Shown here piece by piece: positions 12,413 to 22,985 of a stretch of DNA of 64,000 bases (positions are counted from its first letter, which is position 1; each line of letters starts with the position of its first letter). Origin of the DNA: Torymus aiolomorphi (taxonomy: Eukaryota > Arthropoda > Insecta > Hymenoptera > Torymidae); assembly GCA_036365515.1 (NCBI GenBank), contig CM070875.1:91025128-91089127 (forward strand). Reading direction: 5' to 3'. A program made the position numbers and the translations under genes. The notes below the pieces were generated by a model that searched no databases, was not told where the DNA came from, and was given only the letters and a program-made list of their open reading frames with translations.

Positions 12413-12664
12413 AAAAAGTGTATTTTTAATATTTTTTTTGACCATTTAGATCGAAAGCTGATCATTTTCTACATAGAAAATGATTTTTTTCATAATTTGC
12501 TCAGGATGTTTTCTTCGAGAAATGGAACGTGATAACCATTCATAATATTAACCTGTTCTTTCGAATTCTTTGTAATGTAAGCATAATATTTTATTGGCTT
12601 TTTTATAAAAAAAAAAACAGAGTTTCATAGCTAACAGCAATATAGTAACTATACTAACGCTTTT
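12413..12664 (-). mobile_element. Family-R element, 3' non-coding region
   Basis: On the minus strand this reads tttctcgaagaaaac, cattttctatgtagaaaatg, cagctttcgatctaaatgg and aatattaaaaat. The same order of words lies downstream of the family-R gene at 60600-60720 and also at 23700-23808. Its repeated position 3' of the gene shows it is part of the element. Confidence 0.7.
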
Positions 12665-13585
12665 TTCTCAGTGCAGATAATTTTTCTTTGTTTTTTCTAA
12701 CAGTTTTTCTAGGGAAGATTTGATATTCACAACTTAAAGAGGTTTTTTTGAGCTTCAATGTACTTTCATCAATTGGAAGAACAGCATGGTATTGTAATGT
12801 GCCTGGTATGAGTTAAGCCTTATCCAGTCTTGGTTTTAGTTTCAAGACAGTATCTTCATATGATTCTTTACTGCTATAAAAAACTTTGGTTTCTTTGCAA
12901 TAATCTTTAGCCCAGTTATAAAGCTTTTCTGGCGTTAAAATATGATTATTAGAAGAAACTTGTAGACTCGCTCGTTTTGCACCTCTTTTTAGGTTGGCGC
13001 CTATACCATCGCATGCACCTTTGCCACGCGCCGTGGCATAAAAGTGTCACTCAGCTGGAACACCAAAATCTTTCTCATGAAAAAGAAGATTTACTATTTG
13101 ATTTGATTTACTAATTAATTTAGTTTTGAGGTAAGATATTATAACTTTTTGATATTCAGAAATCATAGCAATGCTTACATGTTTAAGCTCTTCATTTTCT
13201 TTATAATACACAACAACTGTAAAAACAGTTACTTGGTTGTTGTTCCAGTGGAACGATTGTATAGATTTTTGTATAACAAACGCATAATTTTCGGCAAAAT
13301 TACACAAGAAATTCTCCTTGTTGAAGATTGTTTTTTAAGTCACTTACAAAAAGTGATGGATTCTTTGCAAAAAAATCGTGAGATTTTAATTTTATCAATT
13401 TTTCTCCCAGTATGTCCATAAATTCATGAACATTTACAGTTTTAGAAGCTATTGTACACCGATCTGTTTGAAACCATGATTCATACTCTAAAATATCACT
13501 TCCATCAAAACATTCAAGCAAATGTTTACGTAATATGGACATATTGGGGCAATCTAAACAGTCATCCAAATAGCATCAATCGTGT
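12665..13585 (-). pseudogene. Family-R transposase-like gene, 3' half (split copy 1)
   Basis: C-terminal part of a protein family I recognise as a recurrent repetitive gene of insect genomes but cannot name. Visible words are DDCLDCPNMSILRKHLLE, WFQTDRCTIASKTVNVHEF, FAENYAFVIQKS and FHWNNNQVTVFTVVVYY. It matches the copy at 59400-60413 line by line. There, CDFAENYAF, DGAGQHFKN and HGKGACDGIG look like three acidic sites of an RNase H-like (DDE) transposase; that is inference. Here the first site is Asn (MCNFAENYAF). The reading frame is broken several times, including a stop near 13580. The 5' half lies at 22148-22985: copia and the errantivirus separate the halves. Confidence 0.75.
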
Positions 13586-13590
13586 GAATC
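13586..13590. repeat. Target-site duplication GAATC (left)
   Basis: gaatc at 13586-13590 directly precedes the copia LTR, and gaatc recurs at 22143-22147 after the second LTR remnant. The unbroken family-R copy near 59390 has a single gattc (complement), which is the empty site. Confidence 0.85.
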
Positions 13591-13813
13591 TGTTGAATAA
13601 AGACAGCAATTGGATAGAATAAAAGAGTTTATTAAAAGACTTAATTTAAGATACAGTATGACTACACTTGGCGCGGGCCATTCTCGGTTTGACGACAAGT
13701 TTGCAGGAGCGTCGCGCGCGCCCGTCGGCTCTCACACGTTATGGGGTGGGGAGACACACATGTGTACATACGTGTGTCGCGCGCTGTACAATATAATATG
13801 TATATTCTCAACA
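13591..13813 (-). repeat. copia LTR (3' LTR of a minus-strand element)
   Basis: 223 bases, TG...CA ends (tgttgaataaagac ... tatattctcaaca). The inner side has a minus-strand purine run (taaggaggcg) that fits a polypurine tract. About 91 bases of it recur in the other, interrupted LTR remnant (15606-15666 plus 22109-22142) with three differences. Confidence 0.85.
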
Positions 13814-14076
13814 CGCCTCCTTACATTTATATTGTACTATTTCATCATTTTCATTTTACATTTAACAATTCTCTGAATTTAACAAACTTATCTTTACATA
13901 ATGCTTTCGTGAATACATCGGCTATATTATTTTCTGAGTTGATTTTACAATTTCAATGTCTTTGTTTTTAACGCCCTCGTGTACATAATGGCAATGAATC
14001 TCAATGTGTTTTGAATTTTTCGTAAAGTTTCCAAAGTTCGCTATATTTATCGCACCTGAATTATCTTCATAAATCT

Positions 14077-15605
14077 TTATTGGTTTTTAATATCCAAGTC
14101 AAACGTTTTTAATAATTCTTTTAGATATTTCAATTCGCTTACTATTTCAGATAACGCAACGTACTCTGCATATGTCGAAGCCTTCGTTATACATTTTTGT
14201 TTTCGCGATTTCCAATCAATTACATTCCCAAAAACTCGAATTACATAACCTGATGTGGACTTCCTATCAACATTGTCTCCAGCCCAATCTGCGTCTACAT
14301 AGCCATCAATTATTTCACAATTTTTATTTCTCTTATATTGTAAACTTAATTTTTTCGTTAAATACAAATACTTCAAAATTCGTAATGCATATTTCCAATG
14401 TGTCTCGGTGTAACAATTTTGGAATCTACTTAAGTAAATTACGCTATGACTAATGTCTGGTTAAGTGCCAGAACCAGCATATAATAATGCGCCAATTAAA
14501 TTCCTATATTTTATATTTGGTTCGAACTCTTTGGAATTTTCAATTTTTAAATTTGTCTCCATCGGAGTGCTATATAACTTACTATCTTTTATGTGAAATT
14601 TAGTTGCTAGGGACTCAATATATTTTTCTTGACTTAATTCCATCTTATCATTTATAATCATGCTTCACGTTTATGCCTAGATACTCATTTATTTCACCCA
14701 AATCTTTCATTTTGAAACGATCAGATAACAATTTCTTTATTCTTTGTATTTTCTTTTCATCTTTTCCACAAATCAACAAATCGTCTGCGTATATTAATAG
14801 GTAAACAATGTCTTTGTCTTTTCCATGTGTATATAGGCATAATTCTACATTGCTCTTTCTAAAGCCAAGTTTCATAACATATTCATCAAAGCATTCATAC
14901 CAGTCTCTAGGACTTTCTCTCAATCCATACAACGCTTTTGACAATTTATACACTCGTTCGGTTCTATCTTCATAACCTTTTGGGTGATTGACATATACCT
15001 CCGTAGTTACCTTTCTATTTAAGAATGCTGTCTCTACATCCATTTGTTCTATTTTGAGCCCATTTTGGCAGCAAAATGAAAATAAAATTTTTAACGTTTG
15101 ATTTTTCGCATCTGGGGAATATATGACATCAATTACATCTGTTTGTTGAAAACCTCTCACAACTAGCCTAGCTTTGTACCTATTATCTGATTTTCTTGTG
15201 TAAACCCATTTTACATCTATAACTTTTTTATTTTGTACTCTATCGACTAATTCCCAAGTTTTATTTTTATTTATGCATTCGATTTCTTTATTCATGGCTT
15301 CTTGCCAATTTTTACTCTGTTTACTATTCATCACCTCCTCAAATGTACAAGGCGTATCTACTCTACAGTATCTTACATAAATATTATAGCTTTCCTTTTC
15401 TGGGTATCTTACAGGACTTTTCCTATTACGCGTAGATTTTCGCGGAACTTTGAATGTTGCGTTTCCTGTATCTTTACATTTCCCCGAAGGTTGATATAAC
15501 GATAAATTATTCTTTTCTTTTACTTTACCTTGTTGCTCTTCGGATTCATTCGCGTTTTCAAAGATATTATCCGATAAATCATCGTTTGTACCTGCATCAC
15601 TTTCA
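14077..15605 (-). pseudogene. copia pol remnant: reverse transcriptase and RNase H
   Basis: Ty1/copia polyprotein C-terminal part on the minus strand. The frame at 14648-15712 has NWQEAMNKEIECINKNKTWELV (core of the RT entry; quoted in part), MDVETAFLNRKV, LSKALYGLRESPRDWYE and the catalytic LLIYADDLLICGK. The next frame (14461-14661) has LATKFHIKDSKLYSTPME, and the last (14077-14376) has the RNase H region VDADWAGDNVDRKSTSGYV. At least two frameshifts separate them. Gag, protease, integrase and most of the 5' LTR are absent: the pol sequence joins directly to a truncated LTR at ~15606. The copy is dead, with a large internal deletion. Confidence 0.9.
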
Positions 15606-15666
15606 CGTCGGCTCTCACACGTTATGGGGTGGGGAGACAAATATGTGTACATACGTATGTCGCGCG
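15606..15666 (-). repeat. copia 5' LTR remnant, interrupted by the errantivirus
   Basis: Matches positions ~13724-13784 of the other LTR (cgtcggctctcacacgttat ... gtcgcgcg). The remaining end of this LTR resumes at 22109-22142. The errantivirus sits exactly between, with CGCG duplicated on either side. Confidence 0.85.
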
Positions 15667-16004
15667 AGTTATGTGGCAAGCCCCGGTGGATCACCAAGGA
15701 AAGGTAACACACACACGGGTAACACTCGCCAAAGTAAGTAAGTAATCGAACAAAGGGTGTTGATTTGAATAATGATTTATTAAAACGTCGTTACAGGTTA
15801 GATGCCCGACAGAGACTGGCGATCGTCGATGCGAAGTGCAGTAAGAGAGTATAAAGAGAGTATATGTATAAAGTATATATGAAAAGTATATATTGCATCT
15901 TCATTGTCTTCTGGCTTCTCTTTGTCCATGCAGATTCCATTCGGAGCGATAAGGAGGCTGGCTGGCCGATGCGTCTAAGTACCTATGTGGTGACTCATAT
16001 AACT
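15667..16004 (-). repeat. Errantivirus 3' LTR
   Basis: 338 bases beginning agttatgtggcaagcccc and ending gtggtgactcatataact. AGTTA...TAACT ends and a 4-bp duplication (CGCG at 15663-15666 and 22109-22112) are typical of gypsy-type errantiviruses. I count six differences from the other LTR at 21771-22108, about 98% identity, so the insertion is fairly recent. Confidence 0.95.
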
Positions 16005-16104
16005 CCTCCATGGCCAAGTTCAATGACGTCCTCGTCTTTGATATCCTTATCTTTGGACTTTTTGGTAAGTTGCGGCCGTTGTTTCTTGACTTTTATTTTG
16101 TATA

Positions 16105-17498
16105 TTAAGTAATCGATGTAATCATTATAAACAGCAATACTAATATAATTGAACTTGTAGACAGGATGAATTCGGTTCTAATTTGATTAGAAACTGGCAT
16201 ATTTAGTGTAGGTGATGTCAAAGTTTTTAGAGGTTCGAAATTCAACTGGTGGTCTTTGATAACTAAAGGTGAAATTAGGCTGGATTGTTCCATTTCACCA
16301 AGATTTTCGTCAAGTCGGTATCCCTGTATTTGTACATTATTTCCTTGTATTCCATATGTTTCTCGGATCATCAATTGGTCATTATCATGTTTAACCTTGA
16401 TCGGATAATTACTCGATACTAGCGTTAAATTTTCAGATAATTTGTATATCAAAATTAAAGGTGGACTAATTGAAATTATAATCGGTTTGACTTCTTCCGT
16501 TATAATTTGTTGACATAAAAAATTCTTTTCATACATCTGTCGGCACTTATTAGCAAATAGTTTTATAGATGACTCGGTCAAACTCCATGGCGTGGTGATA
16601 ACTTCTGTCCGATTGTTGTAATTGATTATAGCAAGTCTTTAATGGAGTGGAAATTCGATAGGATTAAGGATAGGAATTTTGATGGTGTATATAATAAGAT
16701 TTTGTGTGAATGCAATTGATCCCTGAGCAAAGCGAAAATCTAGCAAATTATGGTAGTGTAATATTAACTCTTTCTGAGAGTAGATTGTCAATAAATGTAC
16801 CCGTATATCCGATATTTGGTCATATGTTAACAATTTAAGTCGAATATTTGTTCATTGAAAACAAATGATCTTTTAATTTTATTAAGTAATCCGAGAAAAT
16901 GTTGCTCCTGGGTTATGAGGGTCATGATCGCTTCAAATAGATTTGATTGCAAAGTTTGGTCATTTACAGTTTTCCACATGTCTTTTAAATTTTTATTAAT
17001 TATATTCGTGTTGTTATTTATTTGTTTACTTGCCATATTTATTATGCTTATTGACTTATTTAAAGTAAATATATTTTCCTGTTGTTGATTTTGTAGAGAA
17101 TTTAAGTAGTTGTTTATCTTTTCTAAATCGTTTGCATCTGGGTTCCCAAAAATGTATTTTATAGCTGTGCCTAATCCGTTTATTAACCCTCTTTTCGTTC
17201 TCATGTTTGATGGCATTATTATCTGTAGATTCTGGTGTATTTCACTACATAGAATTTTGGCTTGCTTTAGTAAACTTGATTCTCTTAATTCGCCTTGGTT
17301 AGATAATATTGTATAGCTAGCTTTTATATGTTTGAAAGTTTTCAAAAGCGTAGTAACGTCGATGTTGAAATATAGGTAATGATAACTTCCAACTATTCTT
17401 CCAGTTCCTTGTTGGTAGTCGTAATGCGTATTATTTTGGTTGATTTCGCTACTCTCTACGAGCAGAGCTATGAGCATCAAGATTAGTGCCGTCTTCAT
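16105..17498 (-). pseudogene. Errantivirus env (F-type envelope fusion protein), broken
   Basis: Envelope gene of an insect endogenous retrovirus, 3' of pol on the minus strand. The first frame (16827-17498, 223 codons) starts with a hydrophobic signal peptide (residues 1-17), has a furin-type site RTKR at 100-103 and, just after it, a Gly-rich hydrophobic stretch (GLINGLGTAIKYIFG) in the position of a fusion peptide, then a coiled-coil-like Asn/Gln-rich segment. Two more frames (16639-16833 and 16105-16581) carry the rest, the last ending in a hydrophobic membrane anchor (about residues 138-158). The ATG lies inside the end of pol, as in errantiviruses where env is made from a spliced RNA. 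At least two frame breaks make it non-functional as read. Confidence 0.9.
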
Positions 17499-18165
17499 TG
17501 TCCTGTAAAGAAGAAGTTTTTCTTATTCTTTTGGCACTTCTTAAATTGTATCGGCGTTCTTGACCATGTATATAGCAACCTAACGAGGGGCCTTGTTGTG
17601 TCTCTGCAAGTAATTTTTGATATCGTGGTGCGGATTTGTCGCGTTGTTGTTGATGGGTTTTCATATAAATATCTTTATTTTCTAACGATTTGTCAGAACT
17701 ATTAGGTAACTTTTGTTGCTCTTTTTGGTTTCTATATAGCATGTCATAAAAAGGTAAAATTTCGTTTTTTCTGATTTCATTATATCTTTCTATGGTATCG
17801 GCATCGGGCAAAACTCCTTAAATACTGTTGAATTGAATTCACTTCCGTTGTCTGTCGTAATTTTATCCGGAAAGTTATGGTGTGAGGCAAAGTGTCTTAA
17901 TTTGTTTATCATGGTCGTGGCATTTCCATCTGGTAGATAATATTGATACTTGAGCATATAAATAAGCTTGAGCATATTTGAAAAAAATATCTATAATTGT
18001 TAAAAATTTATCCTTGTTGAAGTGAAATACTTCCATGTGTATATGTTCGAGTGGTCTTCTAGCTATAATAGAGCCGTATGTTTCTGTTTCATATGGGTTT
18101 CTCTCATACTTATGCTCTAGGCATATCTCACATTGATTTATAAAATTTTGAATAAGTCGATCCAT
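17449..18165 (-). pseudogene. Errantivirus integrase remnant
   Basis: Continuation of pol after the long pol frame ends at 18269. The first piece (17875-18165) has a CEICLEHKYERNPYETET stretch that contains the second half of the zinc-binding site, then the core around [20 protein letters not shown]. The residue expected to be the first catalytic Asp appears as Glu (MEVF). The second piece (17790-17975) has [17 protein letters not shown] with the second catalytic Asp. The sequence then jumps to the basic C-terminal part (17449-17811, [13 protein letters not shown]), so the region with the third acidic residue is missing. Frameshifts plus this internal deletion mean no working integrase. Confidence 0.85.
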
Positions 18166-18268
18166 ATTAAGTGTATAGAGTTTTCTCTTAAAGTGTAATA
18201 AGGTCTCTCGAATACCGTTATGATTTTGATTATGATATGTCTCGAGTTCTTTTATGAAATTATTTTTA

Positions 18269-20563
18269 TCAATCGTAGGTGTATACGTAATTGTTTATTA
18301 GTTTTAATTTTTCATTGAAATGATCCTTCAATATTATATACGTAATTCTTTCCAATTCTTCGGTCGTAAAGTAGATACCATATTGCTTATCGGGTTTAAT
18401 ATTTTCCTTGAAAAACTTAAGTAAATGTGTTTCTGCATTTGATTTATTAATTTTCACCGTGTATTGTACTTTAAGTTTATCTTTGTTTACTTTTAAGTTG
18501 TAATCATTTCTTCCTTTTATGATAATGCTGTAATTAAAAGCGTGAACATTTTTGTCTGTTATAGGTAGTGAAAAGGTCGGATTTTCTTCAGCTGTGTGGA
18601 CTGTTGCCATGTCGTCGTCAAATATTTCGTTCATTTCTTCGGGTGTGATAGGTGCATCGTCAGATGTTTGAGGCACCATTGAGAGTGAGTCTTCTTCCAT
18701 TGTTTTATTAGCATTAATTTCAATTCGACTCAGTGCGTCAGCGACATAATATTCAGAACCCTTTTTATATTTTATTATGCAATCATATTCTTCTAATCTT
18801 AGTCTCCATCTAATCAGTCTAGCGTTAGGCGTTTTTAAAGAATAGAGCCAGGTTAATGGCTTATGATCTGTTTCAATCGTAAATTTCTTACCATAGATAT
18901 ATGGTCTAAATTGTCTACATGCTACCACTATTGCCAGTAATTCTTTCTCTATCGCCGAATAGCTTTGTTCTGCTGAGTTTAATGTTCGTGAATAACATGA
19001 GATAAGATGTTGTTCCTGGGATAAAACTGCACCTATTGCTAAGTTTGAGGCGTCGGTTGTGATAGTAAATGGTTTGGTGAAGTCTGGGTAGACGAGCACT
19101 GGTGCTTTAGTGATCAATTCTTTGAGTTTCTCGAACGCTTCTTTATAGTCTTTATCTTCTGGATCTATTTTTTCTTTTTTCTTGAGTGCTTTTGTCATTG
19201 GTTTCGCTATTTTTGCGTAGTTTTTTATGAACTTTCTGTAAAAGCCGGTTAGTCCTAAAAATATTCTAACTTCTTTTTGGGTTTTAGGTATCGGATATTT
19301 TAGAATTGCTTTGATCTTATGGGGATTTGGTTTGATTCCGTCTGCTGTTATTATATGGCCTAAAAATGGAACTTCTTTCCTTAGAAATTCACTCTTATCT
19401 AATGGAATTTTTAAACCATATTGCTCTAGTTCGTCGAATATTAGCTTCAGATGTTGTAAATGTTCTTGGAGTGATTTCGAAAATATTACTATATCATCCA
19501 TGTAAACGAAGCAGAATTTATGTAGATATTTCATTAAAATTCTATCCATCAGACGTTGAAAAGTAGCCGGAGCATTTTTTAAACCAAAAGGCATTCTGAC
19601 ATATTCATAGTGTCCGTTTTCTACGGTAAACGCTGTCTTTTCAATTGAATCTTTGTTGACGGGTATTTGGTGGAAACCTTGTGCCAAATCTAATGTACTA
19701 AAGTAAGAACATTTGTCCAGATTTTCTAGAATATCGTCCATTATAGGTAATGGATATTTGTCTTCGATGGTGTTGTCGTTTAATTTACGATAATCTATCA
19801 CCATTCTCCATTTTTTTCTTCCACTTGCATCTTCTTTCTTCTGAACTATCCATACAGGGGATGAGTAGGGCGAGTTGCTTTGTTGAATAATTTCTTCGTC
19901 TAACAGTTTTCTGATTTGAATTTGAATTTCTTCTTTTAGATGGTATGGGTATCTAAAACTCTTTACATAGATAGGGTGATCGCCCTTTGTTCTTATTTTC
20001 TGTGAAACCGCAGAAGTCGCTGATAATTTTTTATTTTCATTGTAGAAACAGTCTTTGTACTTCTGGCATAGTGATGTAATTTTATATCTTCCTTCTTCGT
20101 TCATGTGATCAGTTCTTATCGGTAATTCTACTCCTTGATGATGATTCACTTTAACATGTTGATGATTGTGCGGTATATTTTTAAAGTAACTTATTTCAAA
20201 TTTAGATGTGCTAACAATTTGAGTTTTGTAATTAATATTCGCTTCCAAATTCTGCAAATCCTTATGTCCGATTAAACAATCGTACGTATAGTGCCATGTT
20301 GCTATTAAGAAAGTTGTAGGTGTGTCATCACCGTATTCACGTAATATAGGAAAGGTAAGCACATGTTTACCTTTCGTCGTTTTGTGCACCGATTTAATTT
20401 CGAATTCGTAAGGAAATTTAAATTTTTGAAATAGTTTATATGCAATTTCTGGATTGATAATGGATGATGAGGCTCCAGAATCGATGAGAATTTTAAGAGG
20501 TGCATTTGCCGTTATTATGTGTGGTATTTCGGGTGAATTGCTAATTGAATTTAAATTTATCAC
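18269..20563 (-). CDS. Errantivirus pol: protease, reverse transcriptase, RNase H
   Basis: A 764-codon uninterrupted minus-strand frame, the longest in the window. Protease motif DSGAS at residues 28-32. Reverse transcriptase fingers/palm with WRMVIDYRKLNDNTIEDKYP (252-271), LDLAQGFHQI, MPFGLKNAPATFQRLMD and the catalytic YMDD at 354-357. RNase H with TDAS near 503-506, ETDHKPLTWL and GSEYYVADALSR. Typical Ty3/Gypsy order. It overlaps the end of gag by about four bases, implying frameshifting or reinitiation. The frame stops before the integrase, which is in pieces downstream (17449-18165). PR, RT and RNase H therefore look intact while the element as a whole is defective. Confidence 0.95.
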   Translation of the reverse strand: MINLNSISNSPEIPHIITANAPLKILIDSGASSSIINPEIAYKLFQKFKFPYEFEIKSVHKTTKGKHVLTFPILREYGDDTPTTFLIATWHYTYDCLIGHKDLQNLEANINYKTQIVSTSKFEISYFKNIPHNHQHVKVNHHQGVELPIRTDHMNEEGRYKITSLCQKYKDCFYNENKKLSATSAVSQKIRTKGDHPIYVKSFRYPYHLKEEIQIQIRKLLDEEIIQQSNSPYSSPVWIVQKKEDASGRKKWRMVIDYRKLNDNTIEDKYPLPIMDDILENLDKCSYFSTLDLAQGFHQIPVNKDSIEKTAFTVENGHYEYVRMPFGLKNAPATFQRLMDRILMKYLHKFCFVYMDDIVIFSKSLQEHLQHLKLIFDELEQYGLKIPLDKSEFLRKEVPFLGHIITADGIKPNPHKIKAILKYPIPKTQKEVRIFLGLTGFYRKFIKNYAKIAKPMTKALKKKEKIDPEDKDYKEAFEKLKELITKAPVLVYPDFTKPFTITTDASNLAIGAVLSQEQHLISCYSRTLNSAEQSYSAIEKELLAIVVACRQFRPYIYGKKFTIETDHKPLTWLYSLKTPNARLIRWRLRLEEYDCIIKYKKGSEYYVADALSRIEINANKTMEEDSLSMVPQTSDDAPITPEEMNEIFDDDMATVHTAEENPTFSLPITDKNVHAFNYSIIIKGRNDYNLKVNKDKLKVQYTVKINKSNAETHLLKFFKENIKPDKQYGIYFTTEELERITYIILKDHFNEKLKLINNYVYTYD

Positions 20564-21500
20564 GTCGGTTCTGTCGTATCGGGAGCTTGTTGAAAATTTT
20601 GGCAGTTATCACTCTCGTCATTTTCTTGATTAAATTCTTCATGGTCTGGTACAGGTGAGTCATTTTGATAATTGATTGCTTCCTCTTCTCCTTGTTCTTG
20701 TTGATGATGCAACTCTTCAGCGATAAAGTTTGCTGGTCCTGTGCTCTTAAAGAAGTTCGTTCTTGGTTTAAAGTTATTTTGTGCTGGTGAATTATTTGAT
20801 CTATTTGTTGGATTAACGCCTTGTTTGTTAGTATTTCTTGTACTGACTGACTTTGGTGTTGGTTGGTAATTTTGTTGTCTTGGCAGATTATTATTATTTT
20901 GACCAAAATTGTTATTACGATAATTTGTCGGGATAAATCCAGGTTGTGTTTGTGCAAATGCGGGTGTCGGTTGCAAATAAAATGGATTTACATTTCTTGA
21001 AGTACTTGGGAAATTATTTGAAGGGTGAGTAATTTTTGGATTATTATTAGTCGCAAATGGATTTGTACTTTTTGCATTGATTGTACCGAATACGTTGGGC
21101 TTAGGTTTGTTATCACGTTGTCGTACGAAATTGAGGAAAGCACTTTGCTGTTCATGGTTGTCGTATTTACGGCATTTTGTTATACATGGCTCAACGTCGT
21201 CTAAATCAAAATGTAGCAAGTAAGAATGGTAAGGCTCTTTAATACCATTTATAAAAGTACTTTTGGCTACGTTTTCATAAAATGTATTTTAAATACTTAT
21301 AACATTAGCGTCTCGATTATTTAACTGTATGTGTTCCTTCAATTTATTTAGCCTGCTTTTGATTTCGTCCGCGTATTTTTCGTAAGACTGATTTGTCAAT
21401 TGATAACATACACTTAGTCTGTTAAATAGTAACTCCTTCGTAGTCGTAATTTAAATTGTTCTAATGTAAGATTTTGTTGATTATCTCCGTTATTTGCCAT
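20560..21500 (-). pseudogene. Errantivirus gag, internally deleted
   Basis: Likely ATG at 21498-21500 (MANNGDNQQN...), about 270 bases inside the 5' LTR. The frame is lost within ~35 codons and resumes in another frame (YEKYADEIKSRLNKL), with a stop near 21290, before the open 219-codon C-terminal piece at 20560-21219. That piece is Asn/Gln/Pro-rich (NNNFGQNNNNLPRQQNYQP) with no CCHC zinc knuckle, which is usual for errantivirus Gag. Overall length is short for this family, so a central part is missing. Inferred role: capsid protein; this copy is non-functional. Confidence 0.8.
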
Positions 21501-21752
21501 TTTGCTTTATCTTTGATTACGCTTCGTAAAATCAATTGCACTTAAAAGGATAGGATTAGGTAGGATATAGGAAATTTCAAAGACTTACTAGTTTGTCTTT
21601 AATGATTCCGGGTGAATCTCTTCTTGCAGGTGGACTCCAATCTCGACGTAGTATAGGTTCCGTGATGATGGACGTTGAAACACCAACTGCTTCCTCTCTG
21701 AAGATTTCCGTCACCAGGTTGAGGGAGAATCTGAGTTTTTGCAGCTTCACGG

Positions 21753-21770
21753 TCCTGTCTCCGCAGCGCC
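21753..21770 (-). promoter_or_regulatory. Errantivirus primer-binding site
   Basis: Directly after the 5' LTR on the minus strand the sequence reads TGGCGCTGCGGAGACAGG. A TGG start immediately at the LTR edge is the normal position of a tRNA primer-binding site. I do not assign the tRNA. Confidence 0.7.
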
Positions 21771-22108
21771 AGTTATGTGGCAAGCCCCGGTGGATCACCA
21801 AGGAAAGGTAACACACACACAGGTAACACTCGCCAAAGTAAGTAAGTAATTGAACAAAGGGTGTTGATTAGAATAATGATTTATTAAAACGTCGTTACAA
21901 GTTGGATGCCCGACAGAGACTGGCGATCGTCGATGCGAAGTGCAGTAAGAGAGTATAAAGAGAGTATATGTATAAAGTATATATGAAAAGTATATATTGC
22001 ATCTTCATTGTCTTCTGGCTTCTCTTTGTCCATGCAGATTCCATTCGGAGCGATAAGGAGGCTGGCTGGCCGATGCGTCTAAGTACCTGTGTGGTGACTC
22101 ATATAACT
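21771..22108 (-). repeat. Errantivirus 5' LTR
   Basis: 338 bases, about 98% identical to 15667-16004, same termini. Minus-strand transcription would start here and read gag, pol, env. Followed on the plus strand by CGCG (22109-22112), the target-site duplication. Confidence 0.95.
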
Positions 22109-22142
22109 CGCGCTGTACAATATAATATGTATATTCTCAACA
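22109..22142 (-). repeat. copia 5' LTR remnant, outer end
   Basis: cgcgctgtacaatataatat followed by gtatattctcaaca is the terminal part of the 13591-13813 LTR. Together with 15606-15666 it makes one LTR piece cut by the errantivirus. Followed by the GAATC duplication at 22143-22147. Confidence 0.9.
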
Positions 22143-22147
22143 GAATC

Positions 22148-22985
22148 ATTACACATAATTGCTTGGATGCAATCGTGGTAGTTTTTAAGAGGCAATCTAG
22201 TATCTTTTGTTAAATTTTCTAGATCCATAGCACTTAGCATGAGATTTACGTTTTCGTGATGTACACACACGCATACATTATGCGTACCACTACTTCCAGC
22301 TAAAACACAATGTGGTGGCCTCAATTGTGTAAATTTAGTAAAACCAATATTAACGTGTTCATTTTCTTTTTTATATGAACTATACAGTTCATTTAAATTA
22401 CCAAGCAGTAATCTTTTTTGAACATGTTCTCTTTTACCATTGCTCTACTTAACAGATATGTAATCTTTTAAACCTGGCATAATTCGGCTTACATCTTTTT
22501 CAGAAAATGTTTTCACTGAATTTACAGTTTCAGCTAAAAGTAGTTTGCCAGTTTTATTAGCAGGTATTGAAATTATTCCACTTTTAGCTACTAAATTTTT
22601 TGCTTCGCGAGCTTCCCGTTCAGTGCTAGCAAATTCTCGCATTAAGTCCCTACGAGACCATAACCCAGACGCAAGAGTTAGTAACTGAATTCTCTTTTGC
22701 TTATTTGTTGATTCTGAAATTTTTTTCTTTATTTGTTCAAGAACTGCAACATCAACTTTGTGATACTCATCGTCACACACTATTTTAGCTTTTTTAACAT
22801 CAGCTGGAGGTTTTATGTTTGTAAATTTGGCATTGACAGTTAGAACAAATTTTTGCTTTTTCTGGTACTAAAGGATATGAGGAAATCTACAGCACCTTTA
22901 ACTGTTTTGATACTTTTTTCTTAAAGTAATTTATTGCTGCTAATAGTTGAGCGTGCGAAGCACATAAACGAGACAAGGTGTAAAA
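22148..22985 (-). pseudogene. Family-R transposase-like gene, 5' half (split copy 1)
   Basis: N-terminal and middle part of the gene whose 3' half is at 12665-13585. From the 5' end: LCASHAQLLAAINYFKKK and a Cys pair ICSNCQCQIYKHK (N-terminal, probably zinc-binding), then VDVAVLEQIKKKISES, WSRRDLMREFASTEREAR (helix-turn-helix-like), a segment ending SRIMPGLKDYISVK, and RPPHCVLAGSSGTHNVCVC with VHHENVNLMLSAMD. Frame changes occur near 22440 and 22790. The reading is cut at CNDS, exactly where the copia duplication GAATC lies. The equivalent unsplit order is in the copy at 58455-60413. Confidence 0.75.
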
